Source: Saprospiraceae bacterium (GTDB lineage: Bacteria > Bacteroidota > Bacteroidia > Chitinophagales > Saprospiraceae). From it: a DNA stretch of 61,747 bases. The DNA is taken from positions 1 to 61,747 of the forward strand of contig JANQLV010000080.1 in assembly GCA_028280415.1 (NCBI GenBank), written 5' to 3'. The first letter of the stretch is position 1. Each line of letters starts with the position of its first letter. The translations under genes were made by a program, and so were the position numbers. Positions 50,177-60,424 of the stretch are shown here, in pieces. The notes under the pieces are model-generated. The model was not told the DNA's origin and made no database searches. It saw nothing but the letters and a program-made list of their open reading frames with translations.

Positions 50177-50221
50177 AAAAACCGGTAGTCTGATGCGCTA
50201 TTCACGCTATAAGACTACCGG
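50177..50221 (-). terminator. Terminator of the M43/SprB-repeat gene
   Basis: Minus strand: CCGGTAGTC, a 22-base apical part, GACTACCGG, then TTTTT. It starts 11 bases past the stop codon of the large gene. A T-rich run on the plus-strand side could make it work in both directions. Confidence 0.75.
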
Positions 50222-50232
50222 CCTTTTATTTT

Positions 50233-53200
50233 TTATTTTTGTAAAATAAGCTTTCTGGTAAGCTTCCCTTCATTTGTCCTGATCACCAAGAAATATGATC
50301 CGGCAGCCTGCTGCCTCAGGTCAATAGCTGTTCTGAGCTCATTCGTACTAAAAGCATATCCGTAAACCTGCTGACCGAGCAAATTATACACCTCAACAGT
50401 TCCATCTTTGCTTTGAATAAATTCAGCATTGAGCATAAAGTGTCCGTTTGACGGGTTCGGTGCAATCGAGAGATTTTCTAAACCAGGCAGATCGTCAACA
50501 GAAGTTACTCCGATAAATACTTCCGCCTCAGCCGTACAGGCATTCGCATCAGTAACGGTTACCAAATAGCTTCCGGATGGCAGATTATCGATAAAAGAAC
50601 TTACCTCGCCATTGTTCCATTGATACGTATAAGGAGTCGTTCCGCCTGAAACATTCGCAAAAGCCGTTCCTTCGCTATTATTCCCTGCCGGAGTCCAATC
50701 GATATTGATATTCAGCTCCGCGGGGGAGGCTACAAAATAAGTAGTGAAATAGGTACAATTCTGAGCATCCGTAATAATGAGGGTATAAGCTCCGGCTTCA
50801 AGGCTATCCAAATCTTCACTTATAGCACCATTACTCCAATCAAAATCATACGGAGGAAAGCCAAATGGTGTCACATCAATTGCCCCATCATTCTCACCGA
50901 AACAGCTAACATCGATTACCTCTGCTTCCGCCTCAACGCCTCCATCAGTATTCTGGATTTGTGTTTCACCAGTCGTAGTACAACCATTGGCATCGGTAAC
51001 AGTTACCGTATAAATACCGTTTTCAAGGTTTGTGATTGCACTCTGATCTCCGCCATTGCTCCAATCATACGTAACGGGTTGTGTACCTCCCGAAACCGTA
51101 GCCTGCGCGGTACCTCCCGAGCCACAATTACCACCAAAACCTTGTACATTAACTTCAAGTAATGTAGGGCCGAAAACTGTGGTTGATAAAACAACTTCAC
51201 AGCCATTAAAATCACTTACGGTAACGGTATAATTACCTGCGATCAGATTGCTTATACCAGCTGTTCCAGCACTGTTGCTCCATTCGTATTCGTAAGGCGC
51301 TTGACCGCCTATACCCATTGCTGTGGCTGTTCCATTATTTGCTCCGGCACAATCTATATCTGTAGATTCAATAGTAGCGTCAAAATCATCACATTGGGTC
51401 ATAAATGGCGCCACTTCAATTTCAGCTTCGGCAGTACATCCGGAATCATCCGTAACCGTCACACTATAAGTCCCGGGTTCAAGATTATTAATAGAGGAAG
51501 TCGTCTCATCATTACTCCACTCATAAGTAAAATTCCCCGTACCACCGGAAGCAATAGCCACTGCCGCCCCATCATTAGCTCCCATTGCAGTTTCGTCAGA
51601 AGCAAGTAGATTTAGCGAAACCGGAGCTGGTTCAGTAATTTCAAACATTTCCGTTACCTGACAGCCATTTCCGTCCGTCGCTGTAATGGTGTAAATACCT
51701 GCTTCCAGATTGATAATGGATTGAGTCGTGGCACTAGTATTCCATTCATAAGTAATTGGCAAAACTCCGCCCGATGCAGTAGTAACTATCACACCATCCA
51801 TTTCACCAAAACAGCTAATATTATTAAAGTCAGATTCCAATACGAAATCATTACAATCAATACCTTCACCGGGAACGATGATCGTGACCATATCTACACA
51901 ACCGTTGGCATCCGTGATTTCTAAAATATAGTCTCCTGCTTCCAGGCCATCAATATCTTCTGTCATCTCACCATTGCTCCAGTCATAAGTATAATCCGGA
52001 GTTCCCCCCATTACTGTAATATCAATTGAACCATCCGCAGCTCCCGCGCTGGTCTCGGCCATCGTAGTAAATATTACAATAATATCTGAATCTGGTTGAG
52101 TGATTTCAACTTCATTAATAACTATACATCCATCAGCATCAGTAATGGTAACTACATAAAGCGTAGCTGGCAAATCTGTAATGGTCTGAGTCATTCCCCC
52201 ATTACTCCACTCATAGCTTAAAGGCTCTGTTCCGCCCATTGGCAAAGCAGTTGCTACTCCATCAGATTCTCCGAAGCAGCTTACATTAGTTGTTTCAAAA
52301 TCATTGAGCATAAATGTAGAACAGTCTACGCCTTGTATACCGACCACTACCATAGTGGTAACCAAACAATTATTAGCATCGGTAACGGTCACTGTATATG
52401 TTCCACTAGCCAAATTGTTGATCATAGCCGTCATAGCTCCGGTTGACCATTCATAAGAGTATGGTGGCGTACCGCCATTTGCATCTACGGAAGCTGCACC
52501 ATCCATAGCTCCGATGCCAGACACATCTGTAACACTAGTCATTAGCGTAATGGCAGAAGGTTCTGTCAAGGTGACGGTTGTTTCTGCAATACAACCTTCG
52601 GAATCGGTTGCCGTCACCGTATATATCCCCGCTCCCAAGCCATTATTGACCGCCTCCATAGCACCATCACTCCAATTATAACTTATAGGTAATGTCCCCC
52701 CTACTCCACTGGCTACCAAGGCTCCATTTTCAAAACCATTACAAGTAATTTCAGCGGTATCCATTTCAATTGTAAAGTCATTGCAATCCAGGGAAGGATC
52801 AAGCAAAGTAGCGGTTTCTGTTATCTGACATCCATTATTATCTGTAATCTGCACCGAGTAAGAACCCGCGGGAAGATTAGTAACCATCTGAGTGGCCTGA
52901 GCTGGAACAGTGTTCCACAAATAACTGTATCCCGGAGTACCTCCATCAACATTAGCCATTACTGAGCCATCGGAAGCACCAGGATTGGAAGGATTCGTGG
53001 TTGTAAAACCAAGATTCAATATAACCGGCTCTTCGATTGTAACACTCTGCGTAAGTATACAGTCATTCGCATCTGTAATAGTTACTGTGTAAGTTCCGGC
53101 AATAAGATTAATTGCAGTAGCACTCGTTTGTCCATTGCTCCAGATAAAAGTATAAGGCTCAAGTCCACCATTGACAAAAACTTCACAACTACCATCTGTT

Positions 53201-56200
53201 CCGCCATTGCAACTTACCTGTTCTTCAATAATTTGTATTCCAATTCCACTACAATCTATCGAAGGATCGGTTAAAAGAACTCCCGCTGTTGTCGAACAAT
53301 TATTGACATCCGTAACTGTTACATCATAATTTCCAGCTTCAAGCCCTGTAATGTTTTGAGTAGTCTGACCATTACTCCACAGATAAGTGTAGGGGCCAAG
53401 ACCTCCGGAAACAGTTGTACCCGCTGCCCCATCATTTGCACCATTTGCCGATGGATTCGTTGCCGTCATATCAATGGTCAATTCAGCCGGTTGATCTATT
53501 TGAGTACTTGCTGTAGCACTACAGCCCAATTCATCGATTACCGAGAGCGTATAAGTTCCCTGGCCAAGATTGTCAATACTTGTACCCGACGCTCCATTAC
53601 TCCAATCATAAGTAATCGTCCCTGTTCCGTTTTCAACGATCGCATTAATGCTTCCGTCCTCATAACCAAAGCAGGAAATGTCTATTTCGGTCAACGAAAG
53701 AGAAAAACTGCTACAGTCAACATCATCTACTATATTACAACTTGTGGCAGTACAAGCATTCACATCCGTTACCGTAACGCAATATTGCCCGGGAGATAAA
53801 TTTTCAATGGTTTGTGTATCTCCAAAACCAGGACTCCATAGATACGTATAGGCTCCGATTCCACCGGAGACTGCTGCCGTAGCTGTTCCATCATTGGCAC
53901 CGGCCGAGGTTTCATTTGTAATGTTTATAGTCACTGACAAAACATCTGGTTCAGAGATGGTTACACTGGCCGTTGCTGAACAATTATTCGCATCTGTAAC
54001 GGTAACAGTGTACGTATCCGGTAATAAACCAGATATTGTAGCCTCCATAGCTCCGGTACTCCAAAGATAGGTATAAGGTTCTGTTCCATTTTCCCCATTA
54101 GCCGTAGCCGAACCATCTCCCTGTCCGTTACAACTTACATCAGTACCCGTTGCATTTGCTGAAAAGCCTCCACATTGAAAGGGATCGACACTGATACAGC
54201 TTTCAATTGTACAATTATTCGCATCCGTTACAGTGACACAATAATTACCCGGAACCAAATTGATAGCCGTCGCAGTCATTTGAAAAGACGGATCATTCCA
54301 GTTGTACAGATAGGGCATAATCCCTCCGGATGCTATTGCCGTAGCGGTCCCATCGTTGGCATTAACCGCTGTTTCATTAGTAGATGTTGTATTTAGTATA
54401 AGTGCATCCGGGCCTCCAATTGTTACGGTTGCTTCAGCGGTACAGCCCACATTATCCGTTACCGTTACCGAGTAATTTCCGACACATAGATTATTTACAG
54501 TAGCACTCGTTGCATTATTGGCAGCAGCATCCCATTGATAAGAAAAAGGCGCCGTACCATCCATAATGCTAACCGTAGCTTCCCCATCACAAAGATTCGC
54601 GCATATTTCGTCCGTTCCGTCTACGCTAATGGTCATACTGCAACTGAGTGAAATACCTATGTTGTCTAAAAAAAGTCTGTTTCCATATCCGGATTGATTA
54701 ATAAATGCTATCGTAAGATTGGGCACATTATCATACGCACTTAAATCAATGGTATGAGTGGTCCATTGATTCGCCGAAGGAGTAAATTGCACAGTAGTTG
54801 CATTGGCAGTTGCCAAGCCGGTATTTCCATCGGAGAATAATAGTTCGTTAAAAGTAGAACCACAATTTGTAGATGCATAAACTTTTAAAGAATCAAAAAA
54901 AGAATCGTTATAAGGTGCATAAGCAACATCAAAGCTTAAGCTCGCCCCGGTCACAGCAGAAAAGTCGTATACCGAAGTGATCAAAGCATCAGAAGTTCCT
55001 CCCGGATTCGCACCTCCATTGCTATCATAATTATTAAATAATGCAGCAGCAGAGCCATTCCCATAAGCCGAAAGGCCCTGTATACGCTCCCAGGCAAAAA
55101 TATCATTATCTATATTAAACTGAAAAATACCATTTGCAGTAGGGTCCCATTGGGCATCTTCAAAGTCTTCGCTCAAAGGCAGATTAGTTGGGATAACTAC
55201 GGATACATCCACTAGCTGCTGGTCATTACTGGTTTGTTCATCCGCTACACCATTGGGTAATGAAGTATAAACGGTAAAGGTATAATCTCCCACAGGAGGC
55301 ATATAGGGAGCCAGGCTTACTTCTTGTGTTTCGCCAGTACCCAGATTATCAATCCAGATAAAATCTACCGGTGTACCACCATTTATGGTATAGCTGATAG
55401 TAACGGTAGTCAGATTGGAACTACCATAATTTTGTAATGTTACAAGAGGTGTTACAATACCGTCACCACAAATATTCGTCCCCGGATTGGCCACACTGGC
55501 AATCCCGGCATCATTATCAAAAAAGCTACATACTGTCGTAGCATTATTGGCCAGGTTTAGCCGACTGCCGTATACAAAGGGATCAGGTGCCGGTGTACCA
55601 TTGAGTACTGCTCTCATCACTACGATTTGATCCAGTGAAAAGGAAGTAGAGCAATCATCATCATTTACGTAATCCATGAAATTGACATACATATGCTCTT
55701 CTGTACAAGTCACCGGACCAGCAGGAAAATTCGTTGGGCTGCAGTTAAGCCCCGGATTAAAATCAGAGGTTGGCCCGGCCATATTTGGCGTGTCCACAAT
55801 TCCATCGTCTAGCCCACAATCATCACCATCAAAAGGATGGGGTAAACCGAGATAATGGCCGGTTTCGTGAGTCAAAGTACCATATCCTGATTGCCCGAAT
55901 CCCGGACCTCCAAACCATCGATAATCAACAACGGATCCATCCAGATTGGAACCAATCATTCCATTGGTTGGCAGATAGGCATAACCGGTTGTTCCGCCGC
56001 CAGCAGTAGTTCCGGGAATTCCAACCACATAAATATTATAATAGTTGTTAGAATCCCACCAGGTTGCGGGTTTAATTTCAGATTCAATATTGCTATTATT
56101 TATATTAGTACCTGTCACCGCAATATTGTGCCGAGTAATCCCATTGGTTGGATCACCATTGGGATCAGTAATCGCCATACAGAATTGAATATCGGCACTA

Positions 56201-56616
56201 CCGATAGCGCCCTGCCATTGGGCGGGCGTATTATTATAATTGGCATTCATTGCCAAAAAATCCTGATTCAGTATATCAATCTGGGCCAGAATTCGCTCCT
56301 CCAATAGATTAGCTCCCACTCCAATGTTCTCACCATTATGTATAATGTGGACAACAATCGGTACATAAATGATTGGCGCTACCGCCAGGCTCTGCTGTTG
56401 ACTGGCAAAGGCAGGAATAATATTTTCCTTGAACTCTTTTAATTCTTTTGCATAAGATGGATTCTCATCAATTAATCGATCTGTCATCGATTCAACGCCA
56501 CATTTCTCGTGATCATGATGTGTAGTATGAATATGGGCCTGTCCGAAACTGTTAACGGGATTAGAATTGAATAATGTAAACAGTACAATACTCAACAACA
56601 ATGGGTTGAACTTCAT
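50233..56616 (-). CDS. Giant T9SS-secreted M43 (pappalysin-like) metalloprotease with 18 SprB-like repeats
   Basis: 2127 residues. Signal peptide MKFNPLLLSIVLFTLFNSNPVNS. The protease domain (about 65-350) has the zinc motif LTHETGHYLGLPHPF (HExxHxxGxxH, near 247-260) and the Met-turn YVNFMDYVND. A CARDB-like segment (about 365-480, CGDGIVTPLVTLQNYGSSNLTTV) and a jelly-roll/MAM-like segment (about 480-655) follow. Eighteen SprB-like repeats of about 75 residues (about 656-2040) are built on PYTYxWSNGxxTxxIxxLxxGxYxVTVTDxNxC. They alternate between a type opening VSCNGxxDG and a type opening TNxSAxGANDG, nine dyads in all. The type A sorting tail reads LSIAPNPSNGHFML, VEVYNLLGQQVYGY and AAGSYFLVIRT. 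Likely a long surface fibre carrying a protease at its tip. Confidence 0.92.
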   Translation of the reverse strand: MKFNPLLLSIVLFTLFNSNPVNSFGQAHIHTTHHDHEKCGVESMTDRLIDENPSYAKELKEFKENIIPAFASQQQSLAVAPIIYVPIVVHIIHNGENIGVGANLLEERILAQIDILNQDFLAMNANYNNTPAQWQGAIGSADIQFCMAITDPNGDPTNGITRHNIAVTGTNINNSNIESEIKPATWWDSNNYYNIYVVGIPGTTAGGGTTGYAYLPTNGMIGSNLDGSVVDYRWFGGPGFGQSGYGTLTHETGHYLGLPHPFDGDDCGLDDGIVDTPNMAGPTSDFNPGLNCSPTNFPAGPVTCTEEHMYVNFMDYVNDDDCSTSFSLDQIVVMRAVLNGTPAPDPFVYGSRLNLANNATTVCSFFDNDAGIASVANPGTNICGDGIVTPLVTLQNYGSSNLTTVTISYTINGGTPVDFIWIDNLGTGETQEVSLAPYMPPVGDYTFTVYTSLPNGVADEQTSNDQQLVDVSVVIPTNLPLSEDFEDAQWDPTANGIFQFNIDNDIFAWERIQGLSAYGNGSAAALFNNYDSNGGANPGGTSDALITSVYDFSAVTGASLSFDVAYAPYNDSFFDSLKVYASTNCGSTFNELLFSDGNTGLATANATTVQFTPSANQWTTHTIDLSAYDNVPNLTIAFINQSGYGNRLFLDNIGISLSCSMTISVDGTDEICANLCDGEATVSIMDGTAPFSYQWDAAANNATSATVNNLCVGNYSVTVTDNVGCTAEATVTIGGPDALILNTTSTNETAVNANDGTATAIASGGIMPYLYNWNDPSFQMTATAINLVPGNYCVTVTDANNCTIESCISVDPFQCGGFSANATGTDVSCNGQGDGSATANGENGTEPYTYLWSTGAMEATISGLLPDTYTVTVTDANNCSATASVTISEPDVLSVTINITNETSAGANDGTATAAVSGGIGAYTYLWSPGFGDTQTIENLSPGQYCVTVTDVNACTATSCNIVDDVDCSSFSLSLTEIDISCFGYEDGSINAIVENGTGTITYDWSNGASGTSIDNLGQGTYTLSVIDELGCSATASTQIDQPAELTIDMTATNPSANGANDGAAGTTVSGGLGPYTYLWSNGQTTQNITGLEAGNYDVTVTDVNNCSTTAGVLLTDPSIDCSGIGIQIIEEQVSCNGGTDGSCEVFVNGGLEPYTFIWSNGQTSATAINLIAGTYTVTITDANDCILTQSVTIEEPVILNLGFTTTNPSNPGASDGSVMANVDGGTPGYSYLWNTVPAQATQMVTNLPAGSYSVQITDNNGCQITETATLLDPSLDCNDFTIEMDTAEITCNGFENGALVASGVGGTLPISYNWSDGAMEAVNNGLGAGIYTVTATDSEGCIAETTVTLTEPSAITLMTSVTDVSGIGAMDGAASVDANGGTPPYSYEWSTGAMTAMINNLASGTYTVTVTDANNCLVTTMVVVGIQGVDCSTFMLNDFETTNVSCFGESDGVATALPMGGTEPLSYEWSNGGMTQTITDLPATLYVVTITDADGCIVINEVEITQPDSDIIVIFTTMAETSAGAADGSIDITVMGGTPDYTYDWSNGEMTEDIDGLEAGDYILEITDANGCVDMVTIIVPGEGIDCNDFVLESDFNNISCFGEMDGVIVTTASGGVLPITYEWNTSATTQSIINLEAGIYTITATDGNGCQVTEMFEITEPAPVSLNLLASDETAMGANDGAAVAIASGGTGNFTYEWSNDETTSSINNLEPGTYSVTVTDDSGCTAEAEIEVAPFMTQCDDFDATIESTDIDCAGANNGTATAMGIGGQAPYEYEWSNSAGTAGISNLIAGNYTVTVSDFNGCEVVLSTTVFGPTLLEVNVQGFGGNCGSGGTAQATVSGGTQPVTYDWSNGGDQSAITNLENGIYTVTVTDANGCTTTGETQIQNTDGGVEAEAEVIDVSCFGENDGAIDVTPFGFPPYDFDWSNGAISEDLDSLEAGAYTLIITDAQNCTYFTTYFVASPAELNINIDWTPAGNNSEGTAFANVSGGTTPYTYQWNNGEVSSFIDNLPSGSYLVTVTDANACTAEAEVFIGVTSVDDLPGLENLSIAPNPSNGHFMLNAEFIQSKDGTVEVYNLLGQQVYGYAFSTNELRTAIDLRQQAAGSYFLVIRTNEGKLTRKLILQK

Positions 56617-57141
56617 GATGTAGTAATAATTCTAAATTCAAAAATTTGAAAACGGGAATTAAATACACCGATACGAAAGCAGCTAAAAAGCTAACCTCTT
56701 TCATAATCGATATATTCTCAAATCATTATACTAATAGCTATAATTTAGCCAAAAACGGTTCAGAGAAAACGGAAATTCCGAATCTGTTGATTTTGAGAAT
56801 ATCAGGCAACCAGGGAAGTAGGAATTTCGAAAAACGAACATTCCTGTTTTAAAAAATCTAAACGCACTGCAAGATTCAGGCAGTGATTACAAAAATAGAA
56901 ATTAAAACGTTAATTTTTATATAATTATTTCAGCTAATTTTTCTGTAAAATCAAATCGTCCAAACTCCAATCAAGCTGTTTGAAACGGATTCCAGATCAA
57001 GAATCCCGAATACTCCAGATTTTTCGATCTTTAAACCTGTCCTCAGACCTGGTATCCCCTCTAATGAATAGTTAGGGTGAAACTACTAATTTGTGAAATT
57101 ATGCTGGTAAATTATGCGATTCCGGCTGCTGCTTCGATATT
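56617..57141. other. Intergenic stretch between two minus-strand genes
   Basis: 525 AT-rich bases. A 68-codon frame from a TTG at 56646 has no recognisable product. CACTGC and GCAGTG (near 56865-56886) make a 6-bp hairpin without U-tract. The promoter of the protease gene is expected near 56640-56700 but I cannot place it. Confidence 0.45.
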
Positions 57142-57768
57142 TCATTTTTTGTTTTCTTCCATAAATCGTGCCCAATCACTTAATGTTCGCTCCCCTTTCT
57201 GAGCAAAAGCTCTGGCCTCAGCTTCAGAAATATTAAATGTTTCTTCGATTTTGGTATAGAATGTTTTGGCGGCAACCTCATTGATAAGCCCGGATACGAC
57301 TTTGTCTTCTGTTTCTTCAATTTCTATTCCCGCTTTTTCAAAAACAGATTTCACTTTGACATAGGTCTTTCTGGAAGCATTGAATACAGCCAACCAATCA
57401 ATAGATTCCTCTTCCCTCATAGTTGTTTTTCTCTCCTTCAGACCTTTTAAATAATTAACTTCACCCTTGCTCATACCTGCTTTTTCAAGCTTCTTCTCAG
57501 CTTCAGGATTCATATCTTTAGTTGTATACTCATTGGCTATTTGCCGTAAAACCGCTTCAATATTTTCCTCGGATTGAGAATTTTCATATTTTCTTACTTT
57601 TTTCTTTTCACTGGAGTATCCCGGATTGTCAACGATTTCTATCTGTTCTGTTCTTTCCATAATATCAATCCCATCCTGCTGAAAAACGATATAAGCTATA
57701 ATCGAAATGGCCAAAAGAAAGGTGATGATCTCGAATGGGCCCAATATTTTTTTCTTTTCTCCAGACAT
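57142..57768 (-). CDS. Small membrane-anchored protein downstream of a TonB receptor
   Basis: 208 residues of unknown function. One hydrophobic helix near the N-terminus (IITFLLAISIIAYIVFQQ, about 14-31) follows a basic cytoplasmic start (MSGEKKKILGPFE). The rest is highly charged and helical (NPEAEKKLEKAGMSKGEVNYLKG, KVKSVFEKAGIEIEETEDKV, FNISEAEARAFAQKGERTLSDW) and probably faces the periplasm. It starts 11 bases after the TonB receptor stop, so it is co-transcribed and may help that receptor. I do not recognise the family. Confidence 0.6.
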   Translation of the reverse strand: MSGEKKKILGPFEIITFLLAISIIAYIVFQQDGIDIMERTEQIEIVDNPGYSSEKKKVRKYENSQSEENIEAVLRQIANEYTTKDMNPEAEKKLEKAGMSKGEVNYLKGLKERKTTMREEESIDWLAVFNASRKTYVKVKSVFEKAGIEIEETEDKVVSGLINEVAAKTFYTKIEETFNISEAEARAFAQKGERTLSDWARFMEENKK

Positions 57769-57779
57769 GATGGCAGCTG

Positions 57780-60320
57780 TTAGAAATCCATTCTCATTCT
57801 TAAATTGATTCTTCGGGAAGTCAAAAAATTAGGAATCGCATACTGGGTATTAAAAATCGTTTTTATCCAGGTATTGGAAGCGACATTAGAAACTTTCATC
57901 AAATTAAAGATTTCGAGGCTCAGCCAGGTATTCCTTGAAAACTTCAGTGGATGATTTGGACGTTTTGCCCGACGTTCTTCATCCCAAAGCTGGATGGAAA
58001 AGCCAATATCTACCCGATGATAAGCCGGAAAACGATAAGTATTTCGATAAATCCGGTTGTTTCCCAATAATCCATAAGGCAAGCCGGTACCCACTGTAAA
58101 ATTCAGGTGCATTTTAATATTTTCATTTCGGGGTAAATGATCCTGAAAGAAAGTCGAAAAAGTCATAAACTGATCGGTAGGCCGGGGTACGCTATTCACT
58201 TCTTGCGCTTCCGTGTCTCCGATATCTCTTTTCAAATGTTGTATCCCATTTAAGCTTTCGCGAGCCCGCAAAAACGAAAGATTGATCCACGATTCTTCTC
58301 CAGGCACAAACTCTCCATTTAATCTCAAATCCAGTCCCATCACATAACCCGTCGCATCATTCTCTCCTGAATATCTGATCCGAACATTGTCAACATCATA
58401 GGATACCACATCCCAGAGATGTTTATAATAAGCTTCCGCAATGAAGCGAAATTTTTTCGGATTTCTTTTTCCTCCGTAAAAATCCCAGGTCAAACCACCT
58501 ACCAGATGAACTGATTTTTGTGATAAAACATCTGTATTTACTTCCCCTTGAAGGTTTCTCAGTTCTCTGTAAAACGGCGATTGAAAATATAAACCACTCG
58601 CCAAACGAAGCGAGATATCATCTTCCCATTTCAAAGATTTAAAAAGCAATTGAACCCGGGGTGACACGATAAACTCCTTATTCAAATCCCAGTATTGAGC
58701 CCTGACGCCTGCCGTCAGTTTCATCTCCTTACTCGTATCCTGTATCGTATAAGTATCCTGAAAGTAGGCACTGATCCGATTTGAACTTAGTTCATTCCGA
58801 GTTTTTAGTATATTGCGTACCAGCAATTGCGTCGTATCAAAATTGAGTGAGTAACCTGCACTATCCAGCCTTTCCCACTCATTAATCCGATCTACAATCT
58901 CTTCCCGCTGGTATTTCACACCCCATTGCAGAAAGTGGCTACTGGTTTTATCCAAATCATCATGATCTACCTGTAATTCCAAACCACCTTTATACTGTAC
59001 ATTTGTCACATTGGAAGTAAGAAAATTTCTTACGAACTGCTGCTGAGTTCCCGTTCCCAAAACCGATACTATATCTCCAAAGTCATCACTTCCCAGACCG
59101 GATTCAATTTGTCCCAGCAAATAGTCTCCGATAATATCAAAACGCTCATTTTCATTACTTTGATAAGTAGAGGCCAGAAACTTCATAAATAAGGGATTAC
59201 GATCACGATCCGGCAAATAAGTTAGCGATGCCCCGGTCATATAGGTGGTAAAGTCACTTACTTCCTGACCTTCAAAAACTGCAAAAAGTTCAAGGGCAAA
59301 ATCAATCAGACCTAATGCAGTACTACGCGTAGCAGGCCTAAACTGATACTCGGCACGATTAAAATTTCCAATCACTCCAAGCTGCCAGTCGCGATTGATA
59401 TCATAAGTAATGTAACCTTGAATGTCCGCAAAGTTCGGAATATACTCTCCTTGTATATCCAGGGTCCCAAGAAGATATCGGGTCGTCTTATACCTCGCCC
59501 CGAATAAATACCTTATTTTTTTGTATTCATCTTTTTTGGAAGGACTAAAACTTCCTTCGATATGTGCCGAACCTCCGAGAAAACTCATACCAACCGAAGC
59601 GCGTAAAGAATCCGGACGTTTGTACTTAACATCCAAAACAGAAGATAATTTGTCTCCGTATTTTGCTTCGAAACCTCCGGAAGAAAAGGATAAATCCCGA
59701 ATCAAATCGATATTCGGAAAAGTGAGTCCTTCCTGCTGACCACTGCGAATCAATTGTGGCCGATAAATTTCAAAATCATTAACATACACCAGATTTTCAT
59801 CATAGTTCCCTCCACGTACATTATATTGGGAACTCAATTCGCCCCCTGTACCACTACTCGTTCCCAGGGCAATATGAGGCAGGACGCTCTCAAAGTTGCC
59901 GGAAGTTGTCGGTAATAATTTTAGTGCTACAACATCTTCTCTAATCATCCCGCCTTCCTGGATTTTACTTTCCGTTACCACGACCTCAATATTCGACTCT
60001 TCACTGGCCAGTTTTACATCGACCTTTCGACGGGCCCCATTACTCAAAGGGCTTATACGAGACGTACCTTCTTTATATCCAATTCGGGTAAAAACAAGCG
60101 TTACCCTTTCATAAGCCGGAATCTTTAAAACATATTCGCCCTTGATATTCGATTCAGTGGCCGTATTTGTTCCTTTAATATAGACTGTAGCAAAATCAAT
60201 CGGCGCTCCGGTAACGGCATCTGTAATTTTTCCGAAAATAATTGCTTGGTCGCCTTCTTGTGCGTGAACTAGCGTACCAAAGCATCCGATCAGAAAAAGG
60301 AAAGTAAATATATGCTTCAT
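57780..60320 (-). CDS. TonB-dependent receptor with carboxypeptidase-like N-terminal domain
   Basis: 846 residues from the ATG at 60320 (MKHIFTFLFLIGCFGTLVHAQ signal peptide); nine upstream codons are probably not translated. CarboxypepD_reg-like domain (about 25-110): IIFGKITDAVTGAPIDFATVYIKGTNTATESNIKGEYVL. Plug domain (about 120-240): KLLPTTSGNFESVLPHIALG, SQYNVRGGNYDENLVYVNDFEIYRP. A 22-strand-type barrel ends in MRMDF with a terminal aromatic residue. No SusD-like gene follows, so it is not a SusCD glycan pair; the ligand is unknown. Confidence 0.88.
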   Translation of the reverse strand: MKHIFTFLFLIGCFGTLVHAQEGDQAIIFGKITDAVTGAPIDFATVYIKGTNTATESNIKGEYVLKIPAYERVTLVFTRIGYKEGTSRISPLSNGARRKVDVKLASEESNIEVVVTESKIQEGGMIREDVVALKLLPTTSGNFESVLPHIALGTSSGTGGELSSQYNVRGGNYDENLVYVNDFEIYRPQLIRSGQQEGLTFPNIDLIRDLSFSSGGFEAKYGDKLSSVLDVKYKRPDSLRASVGMSFLGGSAHIEGSFSPSKKDEYKKIRYLFGARYKTTRYLLGTLDIQGEYIPNFADIQGYITYDINRDWQLGVIGNFNRAEYQFRPATRSTALGLIDFALELFAVFEGQEVSDFTTYMTGASLTYLPDRDRNPLFMKFLASTYQSNENERFDIIGDYLLGQIESGLGSDDFGDIVSVLGTGTQQQFVRNFLTSNVTNVQYKGGLELQVDHDDLDKTSSHFLQWGVKYQREEIVDRINEWERLDSAGYSLNFDTTQLLVRNILKTRNELSSNRISAYFQDTYTIQDTSKEMKLTAGVRAQYWDLNKEFIVSPRVQLLFKSLKWEDDISLRLASGLYFQSPFYRELRNLQGEVNTDVLSQKSVHLVGGLTWDFYGGKRNPKKFRFIAEAYYKHLWDVVSYDVDNVRIRYSGENDATGYVMGLDLRLNGEFVPGEESWINLSFLRARESLNGIQHLKRDIGDTEAQEVNSVPRPTDQFMTFSTFFQDHLPRNENIKMHLNFTVGTGLPYGLLGNNRIYRNTYRFPAYHRVDIGFSIQLWDEERRAKRPNHPLKFSRNTWLSLEIFNLMKVSNVASNTWIKTIFNTQYAIPNFLTSRRINLRMRMDF

Positions 60321-60424
60321 GAAAAGGATTTCTTTGTTTGGAATCATCCGTTCGTTCTGCCAAAATCTATTTTTTTATTAAAAAACAGTAGAATCCAGCC
60401 GACAATACTTTTGGAAAACGAACA

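Noticed and set aside
53356-53799. 147-codon antisense ORF (and several others of 67-138 codons) inside the M43/SprB gene
   Set aside because: They lie opposite a long repeat-rich gene with clear domains; their products are low-complexity echoes of the repeats.
56646-56852. 68-codon ORF upstream of the protease gene
   Set aside because: TTG start, no signal peptide or motif, AT-driven composition, and no neighbour on the same strand.
57780-60320. SusC of a polysaccharide utilisation locus
   Set aside because: The protein is shorter than SusC-type receptors, no SusD gene follows, and no glycoside hydrolase genes flank it.
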